Source of the DNA: DASUAS01 sp963720765
Lineage (GTDB): Bacteria > Actinomycetota > Acidimicrobiia > IMCC26256 > DASPTH01
NCBI GenBank assembly: GCA_963720765.1
Contig: CAVRGS010000013.1
Location: forward strand, 124,001 to 188,000
DNA: 64,000 bases
Direction: 5' to 3'
A model generated the notes under the pieces. It saw only the letters and a list, made by a program, of their open reading frames with translations. It did not search any database and was not told the DNA's origin. Made by a program: the position numbers and the translations under genes. Positions 16,200 to 24,882 of the stretch are shown here, one piece after another; position 1 is the stretch's first letter; each line of letters starts with the position of its first letter.

Positions 16200-17225
16200 T
16201 CAGTGGCTCAGGTCGGTGACGACGGCACGGCCGAGGTAGGCGCTCGCGGCGAGCTCGTCGAAGATGGTGGCGAGTTCGGTCAGCGCGCCGGTGCGCGACA
16301 CGTGGGTGCGCACCTTTCCCGCGGCGGCGAGGTCGACCAGCTCGCGCATGTCCTGCACGTTCCCGACCGCGGAGTAGATGATCGTGGGGTCCTTGCGGAA
16401 CAGCTCGAAGGGGTTGAACGAGAAGCTTCCTTCGCTGGTCGCCGGCAGACCCACAGCGACGAAGAGGCCGTGGGGACCGAGCAGGTCGAAGCCGAGGCGG
16501 AAGCCGTCCATGCGCGACGAGAACACCAGGCTGGCGTCGACCCCACCGATCTCGCTCGCGACGACGTCTCGCGCGTCGTCGGCGCTCACCGCCATCTCGG
16601 CGCCGAGCGAACGTACGAACTCGAGCCGTTCCTCACCGACGTCGACACCGATGACCCGGTACCCGAACGCGGTCGCGAGCTGGACCGCGTAGTGGCCGAG
16701 ACCACCGGCGGCGCCGATGATCGCCACCGGGCCGCCGGGGACCACGTGGTGCGCGAGCAGCTTCTTCACCGCGCCGTACGCGGTCAGCCCGCCGCACGCG
16801 AGTGATGCTTCCTCGTCGCCGACGTTGTCGGGGATCGTCACCAACGACTTCGCCCACACGGTGAAGTACTCGGCGAAGGTGCCGACGATCGGCTTGGCCT
16901 GCGTGCACAGTCGCGGTCGTCCGGCGAGGCAGTGCACGCACGCACCGCACCAGTACCCGCCGCCGCCGCCACCGAGGCCGAGGACGACGCGGTCGCCGAC
17001 CGACACGAAGGCATCGGCACCGGGGCCGAGCCCGACCACCGTCCCGATGGCCTCGTGGCCGAGCCGCTCGGGCGCCACGCCGGCCCACTCGCCACGCGCC
17101 ACGTGCAGGTCGCTGTGGCACACGCCGGCGGCGTCGATCCGGATCAGCGCGTCGCCGGGCGCCGGTTCGGGGACCGGGACGTCCCTGATCGCCATCGTGC
17201 CGTCCGCCAGTCGTGCCGCTTGCAT
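16200..17225 (-). CDS. zinc-dependent alcohol dehydrogenase
   Basis: 341-residue MDR protein. Catalytic zinc ligands Cys36 and GHE (His57, Glu58); structural zinc lobe Cys93, Cys96, Cys99, Cys107 with normal spacing; Rossmann GAAGGLGHYAVQLA for NAD(P). A Gly-rich stretch (GLGGGGGGYW) precedes the structural lobe. First gene of the minus operon with amidohydrolase, VOC and BVMO; likely oxidises a secondary alcohol to the ketone used by the BVMO. The promoter has a -10 box only 7 nt before ATG, so the transcript is probably leaderless. Confidence 0.94.
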   Translation of the reverse strand: MQAARLADGTMAIRDVPVPEPAPGDALIRIDAAGVCHSDLHVARGEWAGVAPERLGHEAIGTVVGLGPGADAFVSVGDRVVLGLGGGGGGYWCGACVHCLAGRPRLCTQAKPIVGTFAEYFTVWAKSLVTIPDNVGDEEASLACGGLTAYGAVKKLLAHHVVPGGPVAIIGAAGGLGHYAVQLATAFGYRVIGVDVGEERLEFVRSLGAEMAVSADDARDVVASEIGGVDASLVFSSRMDGFRLGFDLLGPHGLFVAVGLPATSEGSFSFNPFELFRKDPTIIYSAVGNVQDMRELVDLAAAGKVRTHVSRTGALTELATIFDELAASAYLGRAVVTDLSH

Positions 17226-17231
17226 GGGCCG

Positions 17232-17261
17232 ACTTTAAGACACTTGACTTTCCCACGTCCA
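17232..17261 (-). promoter_or_regulatory. candidate promoter of the alcohol dehydrogenase operon, matching 7804-7832
   Basis: Read on the minus strand: TGGACG (17256-17261), 17-nt spacer, TTAAAG (17233-17238), then 7 nt to the ATG. It contains GAAAGTCAA-N2-GTCTTAAAGT (17252 to 17232), identical to the 7812-7832 site at all 19 fixed positions. Confidence 0.6.
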
Positions 17262-17271
17262 CGGTGCTTGC

Positions 17272-17691
17272 ATGCCGCCCGTGGGGGACAGGGACGAGAT
17301 CACCGCGCTGGTCCACCAGTACGCCGAACTGCTCGACGGCGGCGACGTGGAAGGGGTCATCGCCATGTTCTCGCGGGCGACCTGGCGCTCGGCCGCCACC
17401 GGGACGGTGCTGCGCACGCCCGACGAGCTGCGCGCCGTGTACTCGTCGCTCGTGCCCGCCGACGGCAGTCCGCCCCGCACGCGCCACCTGATGCACAACC
17501 TCGTGATCACGCACGACGAGGGCAGCGACGACGCAGCTGCGCGCTGCAGCTACACCGTCCTCGAGGGCGATGCTCCGGGAGCGCCCGTGCGCACCCTGGT
17601 CGTCGGTCGCTACGAGGACCGCTACCGCCGCGGTGACGAGGGGTGGCACCTCACCGACCGGCTGTTCCACGTCGACCTCGACGCGACATGA
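17272..17691 (+). CDS. SnoaL-like / NTF2-like protein
   Basis: 139 residues. DRDEITALVHQYAELLDGGDVEGVIAMFSRATW, the RHLMHNLVITHDEG strand and GRYEDRYRRGDEGWHLTDRLFHVDL match the SnoaL_4 branch of NTF2-like proteins, often found with aromatic-ring dioxygenases, lyases and LLM oxidoreductases. It is divergent from the alcohol dehydrogenase and overlaps the LLM gene by 4 nt (ATGA). Substrate unknown. Confidence 0.85.
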   Translation: MPPVGDRDEITALVHQYAELLDGGDVEGVIAMFSRATWRSAATGTVLRTPDELRAVYSSLVPADGSPPRTRHLMHNLVITHDEGSDDAAARCSYTVLEGDAPGAPVRTLVVGRYEDRYRRGDEGWHLTDRLFHVDLDAT

Positions 17692-18587
17692 GGTTCGGCT
17701 TCGCGGTTCCCGCGTACGGCAGGGCGGTCGACGGCGGCATCGCCGAGCTGATCGACGCAGGAGAGGAGCTCGGGTTCGAGTCGGCGTGGTGGCCCGACCA
17801 CATCGCGGTGCCCGACTACGCGGCCGCGGTGAACCTGCAGACGCCGTTCCTCGAGCCGCTGGCGGCGTGCGCGTGGGGACTCGGCCGCACGACGCGTCTC
17901 CGCTTCGGCACCGACGTGCTCGTCGCGCCGTACCGCCATCCGCTCGCGGTCGCCGCCATGATCGGGACGATGGGCGCGCTCGCGGGTGACCGCCTCGTGC
18001 TCGGCGTGGGCATCGGGTACCTGCGCGGTGAGTTCGACGTGCTCGGCGCCGACTACGAAGCGCGCGCCGCGATCACCGAGGAGTTCTTGCGTTCGCTGCG
18101 CGAGCCGCCCGACGGCTTCTCCGTGATCCAGGCACCGACGCGCGTCCCGGTGTGGGTGGGCGGCAACAACCCGCGCGCACACCGACGCGCCGCGCTGCTC
18201 GGCGACGGGTGGCATCCGCTGTGGCTGCCAGCCGGCGACTACGCAGCCGCGCGCGACGAGATCCTCGAGATCCGGCGCGAGGCCGGGCTCGACGAACCGT
18301 TCACCTTCTCGTTCAGTGCCGGCCCCACGCGCTTCTCCGACGTGCCGGACGGTGGTTGGCCGCCGGCGCCGCCGCGTGCCCCTGAAGGCTCCGAGTTCCG
18401 CTACTCGCCGGAGTTCTGGATGGCACCCGACGGACGACCCCGACTCGTCGGTTCGCCCGACGACCTGATCGGTGACCTGCGTCTCCTCGAAGCCGCCGGC
18501 GTCGACCACGTGACGCTGCGGTTCGGCACCGTCGACCTCGCGCCCTACGAGCGCTTCGCGGCCGAGGTGCTCCCCGCCTTCGGGTGA
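17688..18587 (+). CDS. LLM-class (F420-type) flavin-dependent oxidoreductase
   Basis: 299 residues. MRFGFAVPAYG, ELGFESAWWPDHIAVP, LRFGTDVLVAPYRHPLAVAAMIGTMGALAGDRLVLGVGIGY and PVWVGGN are typical of the luciferase-like TIM barrel of the TIGR03619 type, most members of which use coenzyme F420 in actinobacteria. Translationally coupled to the SnoaL-like gene. Probably reduces or oxidises a small intermediate. F420 rather than FMN use is inferred from family and taxon. Confidence 0.9.
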   Translation: MRFGFAVPAYGRAVDGGIAELIDAGEELGFESAWWPDHIAVPDYAAAVNLQTPFLEPLAACAWGLGRTTRLRFGTDVLVAPYRHPLAVAAMIGTMGALAGDRLVLGVGIGYLRGEFDVLGADYEARAAITEEFLRSLREPPDGFSVIQAPTRVPVWVGGNNPRAHRRAALLGDGWHPLWLPAGDYAAARDEILEIRREAGLDEPFTFSFSAGPTRFSDVPDGGWPPAPPRAPEGSEFRYSPEFWMAPDGRPRLVGSPDDLIGDLRLLEAAGVDHVTLRFGTVDLAPYERFAAEVLPAFG

Positions 18588-18657
18588 CCGAGCACTGGCG
18601 AGAAAAACATAGCGCTGTTACATTCTGTGGGTCGCCCCTCGCCGCCGGAGGTGCATC

Positions 18658-19710
18658 GTGAGCGACCTGCAGCAGATGAACGCGGCGCTGCGTCCCGTGG
18701 CGCCGCCCCGGATCGTTGAGTCCGTGTACTCCGAGGCCCAGCACGAGCGGATCCTCGACGTGATCCGTCGGCACGGTCCATGGCCGACGATCACCGCGCA
18801 TCACTTCGACACCGTCGAGGAGCTCATCGCCACGTCGACCGGTCCGATGCCGGAGGGTGAGGGGAGTTCGCTGACGCTCGACGACATCGCGACCGCGCAC
18901 TTCCGCGGCTACTTCGCCAAGGACTCGATCTCGTTCCACCCCGAGCTCGACGACTGCTTCTTCAGCAGTGAGTTCCTGGAGCTCGCACGCGACTACTGGG
19001 GTGCCGAGTTCGCCAAGCCCACGCACATGCTGTTCAACCTCTGCGGGCCGCACCACAGCGGGTTGAGTGCGCACCTCGACGCGGTGACGTTCCGTGGCAT
19101 CCGGATCGAGAACTCCCCGGTCTGGTTGCAGAACGTGATGGGCAAGTCCGGCTTGTTCGCCGACCACCTCGTGAAGATGGCACAGGTCATCACCTGGTGG
19201 TACCGAGGCGACAACGGCACCTTCACGTACTGGCCCGATGGACCGCTCGGTGCGCCGCAGCACCTGGAGCACCCGTTGTGGAACAAGGGCGTCGTCGTGC
19301 AGAACGAGGCGATGTTCCACCGCGGCGATCCCGTCGGCCGACCGGAGGAACGCGACACCCCAGGGTTGAAGCACCGTTCGTTGCTCGGCTACGACGCCGA
19401 CCACGACGACTGGGCGATCACGACCGACGGCGAGGTGATCCGGCGCTACCGCCCCGAGGAGATGCGGCTCCTCGTCCACTGGAGTGCGGAGGTCTACGCC
19501 GACATGGACGAGGTCGAGAAGAACATGGACCACTCCGACGACCTCACGCACGATGTCGTGTTCGACCGGCTGCTCGCCGACATGCGCGGGAAGGGCGTCG
19601 ACATCGCGGAACCCTCCGACCCGCTGCACGACTCCGACTTCATCCGCGCGCTGATCGCGACGTACACGATCGCGCCGACCACCGACTGGCTCACGACGGA
19701 GGCGGCATGA
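18658..19710 (+). CDS. protein of unknown function, possible Fe(II)/2-oxoglutarate dioxygenase-like fold
   Basis: 350 residues from a GTG with GGAGG at 18647-18651. I do not recognise the family. AHLDAVTFRG gives His139-x-Asp141, about 80 residues later NEAMFHRGDPVGR gives His221, and basic residues follow (Arg227, Arg240). This His-x-Asp...His spacing plus a late Arg resembles the metal and 2-oxoglutarate site of phytanoyl-CoA-hydroxylase-like enzymes. Trp/Tyr-rich segments (ITWWYRGDNGTFTYWPDG) could line a hydrophobic pocket. It heads an operon in which SDR, SnoaL-like and TetR genes follow with 4-nt overlaps, so it probably catalyses an early oxidative step. The functional proposal is inference. 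Confidence 0.8.
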   Translation: MSDLQQMNAALRPVAPPRIVESVYSEAQHERILDVIRRHGPWPTITAHHFDTVEELIATSTGPMPEGEGSSLTLDDIATAHFRGYFAKDSISFHPELDDCFFSSEFLELARDYWGAEFAKPTHMLFNLCGPHHSGLSAHLDAVTFRGIRIENSPVWLQNVMGKSGLFADHLVKMAQVITWWYRGDNGTFTYWPDGPLGAPQHLEHPLWNKGVVVQNEAMFHRGDPVGRPEERDTPGLKHRSLLGYDADHDDWAITTDGEVIRRYRPEEMRLLVHWSAEVYADMDEVEKNMDHSDDLTHDVVFDRLLADMRGKGVDIAEPSDPLHDSDFIRALIATYTIAPTTDWLTTEAA

Positions 19711-20492
19711 GCACCGTGAACCGCACCGCGAAGCTGTTCGACCTCACGGGCAAGGTGGTCGTCGTCACCGGCTCGACCAAGGGCATCGGCCGCGCGATGG
19801 TCGAGGGCCTGGCGCGCGCGGGAGCGTCGGTCGTCGTCAGCAGTCGCAAGCAGGATCTGTGCGACGAGGTGGCGAAGGAGGTCGCCGACGCGACCGGAGC
19901 CGAGGTGCTCGGGCTCGCGTGTCACGTCGGCGAGTGGGACGCGATCCCGGCGTTCGTCGACGGCGTCCTCACCCGCTTCGGTCGCATCGACGGGCTCGTG
20001 AACAACGCGGGCATCAATCCCGCCCGCATCGGGCCCGCCGACATGACGCTCGACTACTGGCGCAAGGTCTTCTCGGTGAATCTGGAAGGCCCCCTGCGCA
20101 CGAGTCAGTGCGTCCTCCCGGCGATGCGCGAGCAGGGGGGTGGGAGCATCGTGCACATCGGCACGATGGCCGCGTACTCCGGTGGAGCCAACATCTGCGC
20201 GTACGGCTCGTCGAAAGCCGCGCTCCTGAACCTCACCAAGAGCATGGCCATGGAGTGGGCCCAGTGGAACGTGCGCGTCAACATGATCTCGCCGGGTCCG
20301 TTCATGAGCGAGATGATGGAGGGCGGCGCCAGGACCCAACCCGGCTTCCTCGATCTCGTGGCCGGTGGCACGTTCCTGAAGCGCATCGCCGATCCGCAGG
20401 AGATCGTCGGCCCCGTCTGCTACCTGGTGAGCGACGCGTCGAGCTTCGTCACCGGTGACGATCTGTCCGTCTCAGGGGGGATGATGAAGTGA
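19707..20492 (+). CDS. short-chain dehydrogenase/reductase
   Basis: 261 residues. TGSTKGIG at 21-28, NNAG at 99-102, Tyr166 and Lys170 (YGSSK). The catalytic Ser position is occupied by Thr153 (HIGTMAAY), which occurs in some active SDRs. SSRKQ after the second beta strand favours NADPH. The ATG overlaps the previous stop by 4 nt, and its own stop overlaps the SnoaL-like gene. Likely 3-oxoacyl- or hydroxy-intermediate oxidoreductase of the 18658-21522 operon. Confidence 0.92.
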   Translation: MSTVNRTAKLFDLTGKVVVVTGSTKGIGRAMVEGLARAGASVVVSSRKQDLCDEVAKEVADATGAEVLGLACHVGEWDAIPAFVDGVLTRFGRIDGLVNNAGINPARIGPADMTLDYWRKVFSVNLEGPLRTSQCVLPAMREQGGGSIVHIGTMAAYSGGANICAYGSSKAALLNLTKSMAMEWAQWNVRVNMISPGPFMSEMMEGGARTQPGFLDLVAGGTFLKRIADPQEIVGPVCYLVSDASSFVTGDDLSVSGGMMK

Positions 20493-20932
20493 TCGAACCC
20501 GCCGCGGTGCAGGACCTGGTCGGTCGTTGGTGGTGGAACTACGACGAGGGCCACTTCCACGTGCTGGCATCCTTGCTCACCGACGACGTGCACTTCTCGT
20601 GTCGTACCGACACCGGCGCCACCGACTTCGAGGAGTTCGTGCGCGCCGACCACCGCGGGCGCGACGCGGTGATGGCCTGGCAGACGGACCATCGCACCAA
20701 CAGCCCGTACCCGCTGCGCCACAACGGCACCAACGTGCACGTCACGGAGCAGCTCGGCGACGAGGCCGCGTTCTCGTCGTACATCACCGTCTCGCAGATC
20801 GTGGGCGGGGTGTCGCCGCTCTCGACGGCCATCGTCAACGGTCGCGTGCGGCGGGAGGGCGACGCGCTGCTGCTCGCCGAGCTCGAGGTCGTGCTCGACA
20901 CGATGGACTCGAAGCCGTTCTCCGAGCGATGA
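20489..20932 (+). CDS. SnoaL-like / NTF2-like protein
   Basis: 147 residues, GTG start overlapping the SDR stop. VQDLVGRWWWNYDEGHFHVLASLLTDDVHFSCRTDTG and the downstream strands (HNGTNVHVTEQLGDEAAFSSYITVSQIV) fit the NTF2-like cone with a DD pair often used catalytically. Third SnoaL-like protein in the first 21 kb, each paired with redox genes. Role unknown. Confidence 0.83.
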   Translation: MIEPAAVQDLVGRWWWNYDEGHFHVLASLLTDDVHFSCRTDTGATDFEEFVRADHRGRDAVMAWQTDHRTNSPYPLRHNGTNVHVTEQLGDEAAFSSYITVSQIVGGVSPLSTAIVNGRVRREGDALLLAELEVVLDTMDSKPFSER

Positions 20933-21522
20933 GCACGACCGAACCGCTCACGCAGAAGGCGCGAGCCACGCGGGCCGCGCTCGTGCGGTCGGCGTCGGAG
21001 CTCTTCGTCGAACACGGATACGGCGCGGTCTCGGTGCGCGACCTGGCCCGGCGCACACAGGTCACGAGCGGCGCGCTCTACGGGCACTTCCGGAACAAGG
21101 CCGATCTGCTCGTCGCGGCCATCGCCGACCACATCGACCAGGACCTCTACCTGGGGGGGACTGGTCTCGACACCCTGCGGTCCTACATGCGCCGGCAGTG
21201 GAAGTCGTACCGCTCGCGCGCGGGATTGCGAGCGCTGCTGGTGGAGGCGGCAGCTGCCGCGCGGGTCGACCCCGAGGTGAAGCGACAGCTCCACGACCTC
21301 CAGACCTCCCGCATCGCCGAGTGGGAGGCGATCTACCGCCACTTGCAGGAGACGGAAGGACTCGACCCGGCCGTCGACATGGACGCAGTGCTCACGCTGC
21401 TCTGGGCGGCCGAGCTCGGCCTCGGTGTGCTCGAGTCGTGGGACGTCGCGCTCCCGAAGCCGACGGCGTGGGCCGACGTGGTCGATCGGTTCATCGGCTC
21501 GCTCGAACCGCCGACCCCCTGA
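20929..21522 (+). CDS. TetR family transcriptional regulator
   Basis: 197 residues. ATRAALVRSASELFVEHGYGAVSVRDLARRTQVTSGALYGHFRNKADLLVAAI is a full TetR HTH. It is the last gene of the 18658 operon with ATGA coupling, so the regulator is produced with the pathway and probably represses the promoter before 18658. Ligand unknown. Confidence 0.92.
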   Translation: MSTTEPLTQKARATRAALVRSASELFVEHGYGAVSVRDLARRTQVTSGALYGHFRNKADLLVAAIADHIDQDLYLGGTGLDTLRSYMRRQWKSYRSRAGLRALLVEAAAAARVDPEVKRQLHDLQTSRIAEWEAIYRHLQETEGLDPAVDMDAVLTLLWAAELGLGVLESWDVALPKPTAWADVVDRFIGSLEPPTP

Positions 21523-21532
21523 CACCGCAGGT

Positions 21533-22819
21533 TCACAACGCGGGGTCGATCTCCACTGCCGGGACCAGCGCGGGATCGTCGATCTCGGCGTGGATGTCGA
21601 GTCGTACCACCCGCAGGCGGCGCGTGATGAGCACCCAGCCGAGGAACGAGAACATCACGACCGCGGCGATCCCCACCGCCTCCGCGGGTCCGAAGATCGA
21701 TCCGAGCGCGCCCCCGATGAGTGCGGCGATCGGCACGCCACCGGCAGTCATCATCGTGTAGAGCCCCATGACGCGGCCCCGGAACTCATCGGGCGAGCCG
21801 GCGATCAGGAGGCCCTGGGTCACCGTGCTGAGCACGAAGTACGCGAATCCGAAGCCCGCGAGCGCGATGGCGGTGATCGCGAGCTCTCGCGACGCGCTGA
21901 TGACCACGTACATCGTCGCGATGCAGCCGAGTGAGACCGCGATCGCGATGCGCCGTCGGCGGTCGCTCAGGAACTCGCCGGCGACGATGGCGCCGAAGAT
22001 GGCGCCGAGCCCGGTAGTCGTCTGGATGAGCGCGAACCCGGATGTGCCCTCGTGCAACAGGTCGGTGACGATCACGGGCATGAGCGCGGCGTGGTACACG
22101 ACGAACGTCGTCACGAAGGTCACGAGCAGCAGGAAACCGATCTGGTGGTCGCGACGGGCGAACTGCATGCCGAGCGAGAGCTGACGGCGCAGCGGCTCGT
22201 GGGTCTCGTGCGGTCGCGTCATCGTGCGGACGAACGCCCACGCCACGACGACGGCGAAGAAGCTGGCCGCGTTGAGGTAGAAGGCCCACTGCAGCCCCCA
22301 CGCGCTGATGACGAGCGCGGCGAGCGACGGACCGAGGATCCGAGTGAGGTTGTTGACGATGCTCATGGACGCCACTGCCTCGGGCAGCTCGTCCTGCGGC
22401 ACGATCTCGCCCACGACCGCGCTCATCGCAGGCTGCGTCATGGCGGTGGCGATCCCACCCAACGCGGCGAGCAGCAGGAGGAGTGCGATGGTCTGGTCGC
22501 CGGTCGTCACCAGCACGCCGAGCGCGATCGACGGCGGCACCGCGCAGACGTTGCCCAGCACGACGATGCGTCGTCTGGGAAGCCGGTCGGCGAGCGCCCC
22601 GCCCAGCGGCGACAGGATCAGGAACGGGAGGAATTGCGCCACCAGGCTGAGCGACACCGCGAACGGCCAACCGCTCAGCTCCCGGATCGCCCACCCGAGC
22701 GCGACGTACTGGCCCCAGGTGCCGAGCTGCGACACGCCGTTGCCGAGCTGCACCAGCGCGAAGTCGCGGTGGCGCAAGACCAGGATCGAGCGGGGCAGGC
22801 GCGACCGAATGGCGACCAT
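21533..22819 (-). CDS. MFS transporter (EntS/MFS_3-like exporter)
   Basis: 428 residues from ATG 22819. About 12 hydrophobic segments; the loop ADRLPRRRIVVLGN matches the MFS signature between helices 2 and 3, and FRGRVMGLYTMMTAGGVPIAALIGGALG is characteristic of the MFS_3 (enterobactin exporter-like) group. Probably a proton-driven efflux pump in the cytoplasmic membrane. It is convergent with the TetR-ended operon and divergent from the SDR at 22913, so it could export a product or toxic substrate of either. The frame remains open upstream of ATG but the composition there is not coding. Confidence 0.9.
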   Translation of the reverse strand: MVAIRSRLPRSILVLRHRDFALVQLGNGVSQLGTWGQYVALGWAIRELSGWPFAVSLSLVAQFLPFLILSPLGGALADRLPRRRIVVLGNVCAVPPSIALGVLVTTGDQTIALLLLLAALGGIATAMTQPAMSAVVGEIVPQDELPEAVASMSIVNNLTRILGPSLAALVISAWGLQWAFYLNAASFFAVVVAWAFVRTMTRPHETHEPLRRQLSLGMQFARRDHQIGFLLLVTFVTTFVVYHAALMPVIVTDLLHEGTSGFALIQTTTGLGAIFGAIVAGEFLSDRRRRIAIAVSLGCIATMYVVISASRELAITAIALAGFGFAYFVLSTVTQGLLIAGSPDEFRGRVMGLYTMMTAGGVPIAALIGGALGSIFGPAEAVGIAAVVMFSFLGWVLITRRLRVVRLDIHAEIDDPALVPAVEIDPAL

Positions 22820-22912
22820 GTGGCGGTCATGCTGGCCGGACGAGCTGGCTCCACGCCAGATCCGATCACCGGAGTGTGGTACGACACGACCTCCGGACGA
22901 GAGGGAACAACG

Positions 22913-23695
22913 ATGACCGAAGGTCGACTGGTCGGGCGGCGGGTGTTGGTGATGGGCGCGTCGGCGGGCATCGGGCGCGTGATCGCACAGCGGCTCGGTG
23001 CAGCCGGTGCCCACGTGGCGCTGGCGGCGCGGCGGCGCGAGGTCTGTGAGGAAGCGGCGGCGGAGATCGACGGGCGGGCGATCGGCTTGGCGTGTGACGT
23101 CACCGACGAGGAGCAGTGCCGCCAGGTCGTGGAAGACGCAGTGGAGGGGCTCGGCGGCATCGACGACGTCGTCTATTCGACGGGCGCCATCTCCGTGGTC
23201 GCGCTCGACACGGCCGACGCCGGTTGGTGGCGCACGACGTTCGAGACCAACGTGATGGGCGCGGCCTTGGTCACCAAGTACGCGCTCCCGCACGTGAAGC
23301 AGCGCCCGGGCTCGTTCGTCTACCTCTCGTCGGTGTCGAGCATCGGGCCGGCCTGGCCCGGCATCGGGGTGTACACGGCGACCAAGGCTGCGCTCAACCG
23401 CATGGTCGACACGCTGAGGCTCGAGCACACCGAGGTCGGCTTCGTGCGGGTCTTCGTGGGCCCCACCGACGAGGCCGGCACCGGGACCAACTTCGACATG
23501 AGCGCGCTGCCGCACATGGCGCGGTGGGCCGACCTGGCGGTGGCCTCGGGCGCGATGAACACCCCGGTCGCGGTGTCGGAGGCAGTGGAGCTGGTGTTGG
23601 CGAGCGACGCGCGGATCTACGACGTCACCGTCGCACCGAAGGACCCTGCGCTCCCGTGGGCCGGCGTGCCGTCGGGCGAGGTCCCACTCGGATGA
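22913..23695 (+). CDS. SDR family oxidoreductase
   Basis: 260 residues. GASAGIG at 15-21, Ser139/140 (YLSSVSS), Tyr154 and Lys158 (YTATK). The usual NNAG motif is replaced by STGA at 89-92, and the C-terminal region (VFVGPTDEAGTGTNFDM) is atypical, placing it in a divergent SDR subgroup. GAGGGAAC before ATG is the ribosome site. The stop overlaps the OYE-like gene (ATGA). Substrate unknown. Confidence 0.88.
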   Translation: MTEGRLVGRRVLVMGASAGIGRVIAQRLGAAGAHVALAARRREVCEEAAAEIDGRAIGLACDVTDEEQCRQVVEDAVEGLGGIDDVVYSTGAISVVALDTADAGWWRTTFETNVMGAALVTKYALPHVKQRPGSFVYLSSVSSIGPAWPGIGVYTATKAALNRMVDTLRLEHTEVGFVRVFVGPTDEAGTGTNFDMSALPHMARWADLAVASGAMNTPVAVSEAVELVLASDARIYDVTVAPKDPALPWAGVPSGEVPLG

Positions 23696-24882
23696 CCATC
23701 GATCCGTTCGCGCCGGCGGCGCTCGGTCCGACGCAGCTGCGCAACCGCTTCGTGAAGGCCGCGACGTTCGAGGGGATGGCGGTCGACAACCAGGTGAGCG
23801 ACCGTCTGATCGAGTTCCACCGGGTGATGGCCGCCGGCGGCGTGGGCATGACCACGTTGGCCTACACCGCGGTGTCGGAGGACGGTCGGGGCGCGCCGGC
23901 CGAGATCGTGGTGAACCGCACCGCGCTGCCCGGCTTGGCCAAGCTCGTCGACGTCGTGCACGCCGAAGGTGCGGCCGCGTCGGCCCAGCTGGGCCACGCG
24001 GGTCCGGTGGCCGCGGGCACCGGTGCAACCGGGCTCGCGCCGTCACGCACGTTCAGCCCCATGGCGATGAAGTTCACCAAGGCCGTGACGGACGACGACA
24101 TCGCCCGGATCACGAACGACTTCGCGGGGTCGGCGCGTGTGCTCCGAGACGCCGGCTTCGACGCCATCGAGCTGCACCTCGGCCACCACTACCTGTTGAG
24201 CGCGTTCCTCAGCCCTGGGTTGAACAAGCGAAACGACCGATGGGGTGGGAGCGTGGCGAAGCGCGCGGCGTTCCCGCGCCAGGTGGTGCGCGCGGTGCGC
24301 GACACGGTGGGCCGCGACATGGCGGTCATCGCCAAGCTCAACATGGCCGACGCCTTTCCCGGCGGCATCTGGCTCGACCAGAGCCTCGAGGTGGCGCGCC
24401 TGCTCGAGTCCGACGGTGTGCTCGACGCGCTGGAGCTCACCGGTGGTGGCTCGTTGAAGAACCCCATGTACCTGTTCCGCGGAGAGGCGCCGATCGAGGA
24501 GATGGCCCGTGCGTTCCCGCAGCCGTTGCGCACCGGCTTCAAGCTGATGGGGAAGCGCTTCCTCCCGTCGTACCCGTTCGAGGAGGCGTACTTCCTCTCC
24601 TACGCTCGCCAGTTCCGCGCCGTGCTCGACATGCCGTTGATCCTCCTCGGTGGCATCAACCGACTCGACACCGTGCACACGGCGCTGGCCGACGGCTTCG
24701 AGTTCGTGGCCATGGGGCGCGCGCTCCTCCGCGAACCCGACCTGCCGCGGAGGTGGCAGGGCGGCGACGTCGAGGAGTCGCTGTGCGTGCACTGCAACAA
24801 GTGCATGCCCACGATCTACTCGGGGACGCACTGCGTACTGGTATCGCCGGAGGATCGCCCCGGGCACGCGGGCTTCAGCTGA
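23692..24882 (+). CDS. NADH:flavin oxidoreductase (old yellow enzyme family) with C-terminal Cys cluster
   Basis: 396 residues. FAPAALGPTQLRNRFVKAATFEG, AQLGHAGP, ELHLGHHYLLSAFLSPGLNKRNDRWGGS and LGGINRLDT are hallmarks of the OYE TIM barrel with bound FMN. Cys365, Cys368, Cys371 and Cys381 (CVHCNKCMPTIYSGTHC) resemble the iron-sulfur ligands of 2,4-dienoyl-CoA reductase-type enzymes, but the second NAD(P)H domain is absent. Likely reduces an activated double bond. Coupled to the SDR upstream; its last 8 bp overlap the convergent gene ending at 24875. Confidence 0.9.
   Translation: MTIDPFAPAALGPTQLRNRFVKAATFEGMAVDNQVSDRLIEFHRVMAAGGVGMTTLAYTAVSEDGRGAPAEIVVNRTALPGLAKLVDVVHAEGAAASAQLGHAGPVAAGTGATGLAPSRTFSPMAMKFTKAVTDDDIARITNDFAGSARVLRDAGFDAIELHLGHHYLLSAFLSPGLNKRNDRWGGSVAKRAAFPRQVVRAVRDTVGRDMAVIAKLNMADAFPGGIWLDQSLEVARLLESDGVLDALELTGGGSLKNPMYLFRGEAPIEEMARAFPQPLRTGFKLMGKRFLPSYPFEEAYFLSYARQFRAVLDMPLILLGGINRLDTVHTALADGFEFVAMGRALLREPDLPRRWQGGDVEESLCVHCNKCMPTIYSGTHCVLVSPEDRPGHAGFS

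Noticed and set aside
24875..24882. Frameshift suspected where the OYE-like and lipocalin-like genes overlap
   Set aside because: Both convergent genes end naturally with family-typical C-termini; an 8-bp tail-to-tail overlap is ordinary.
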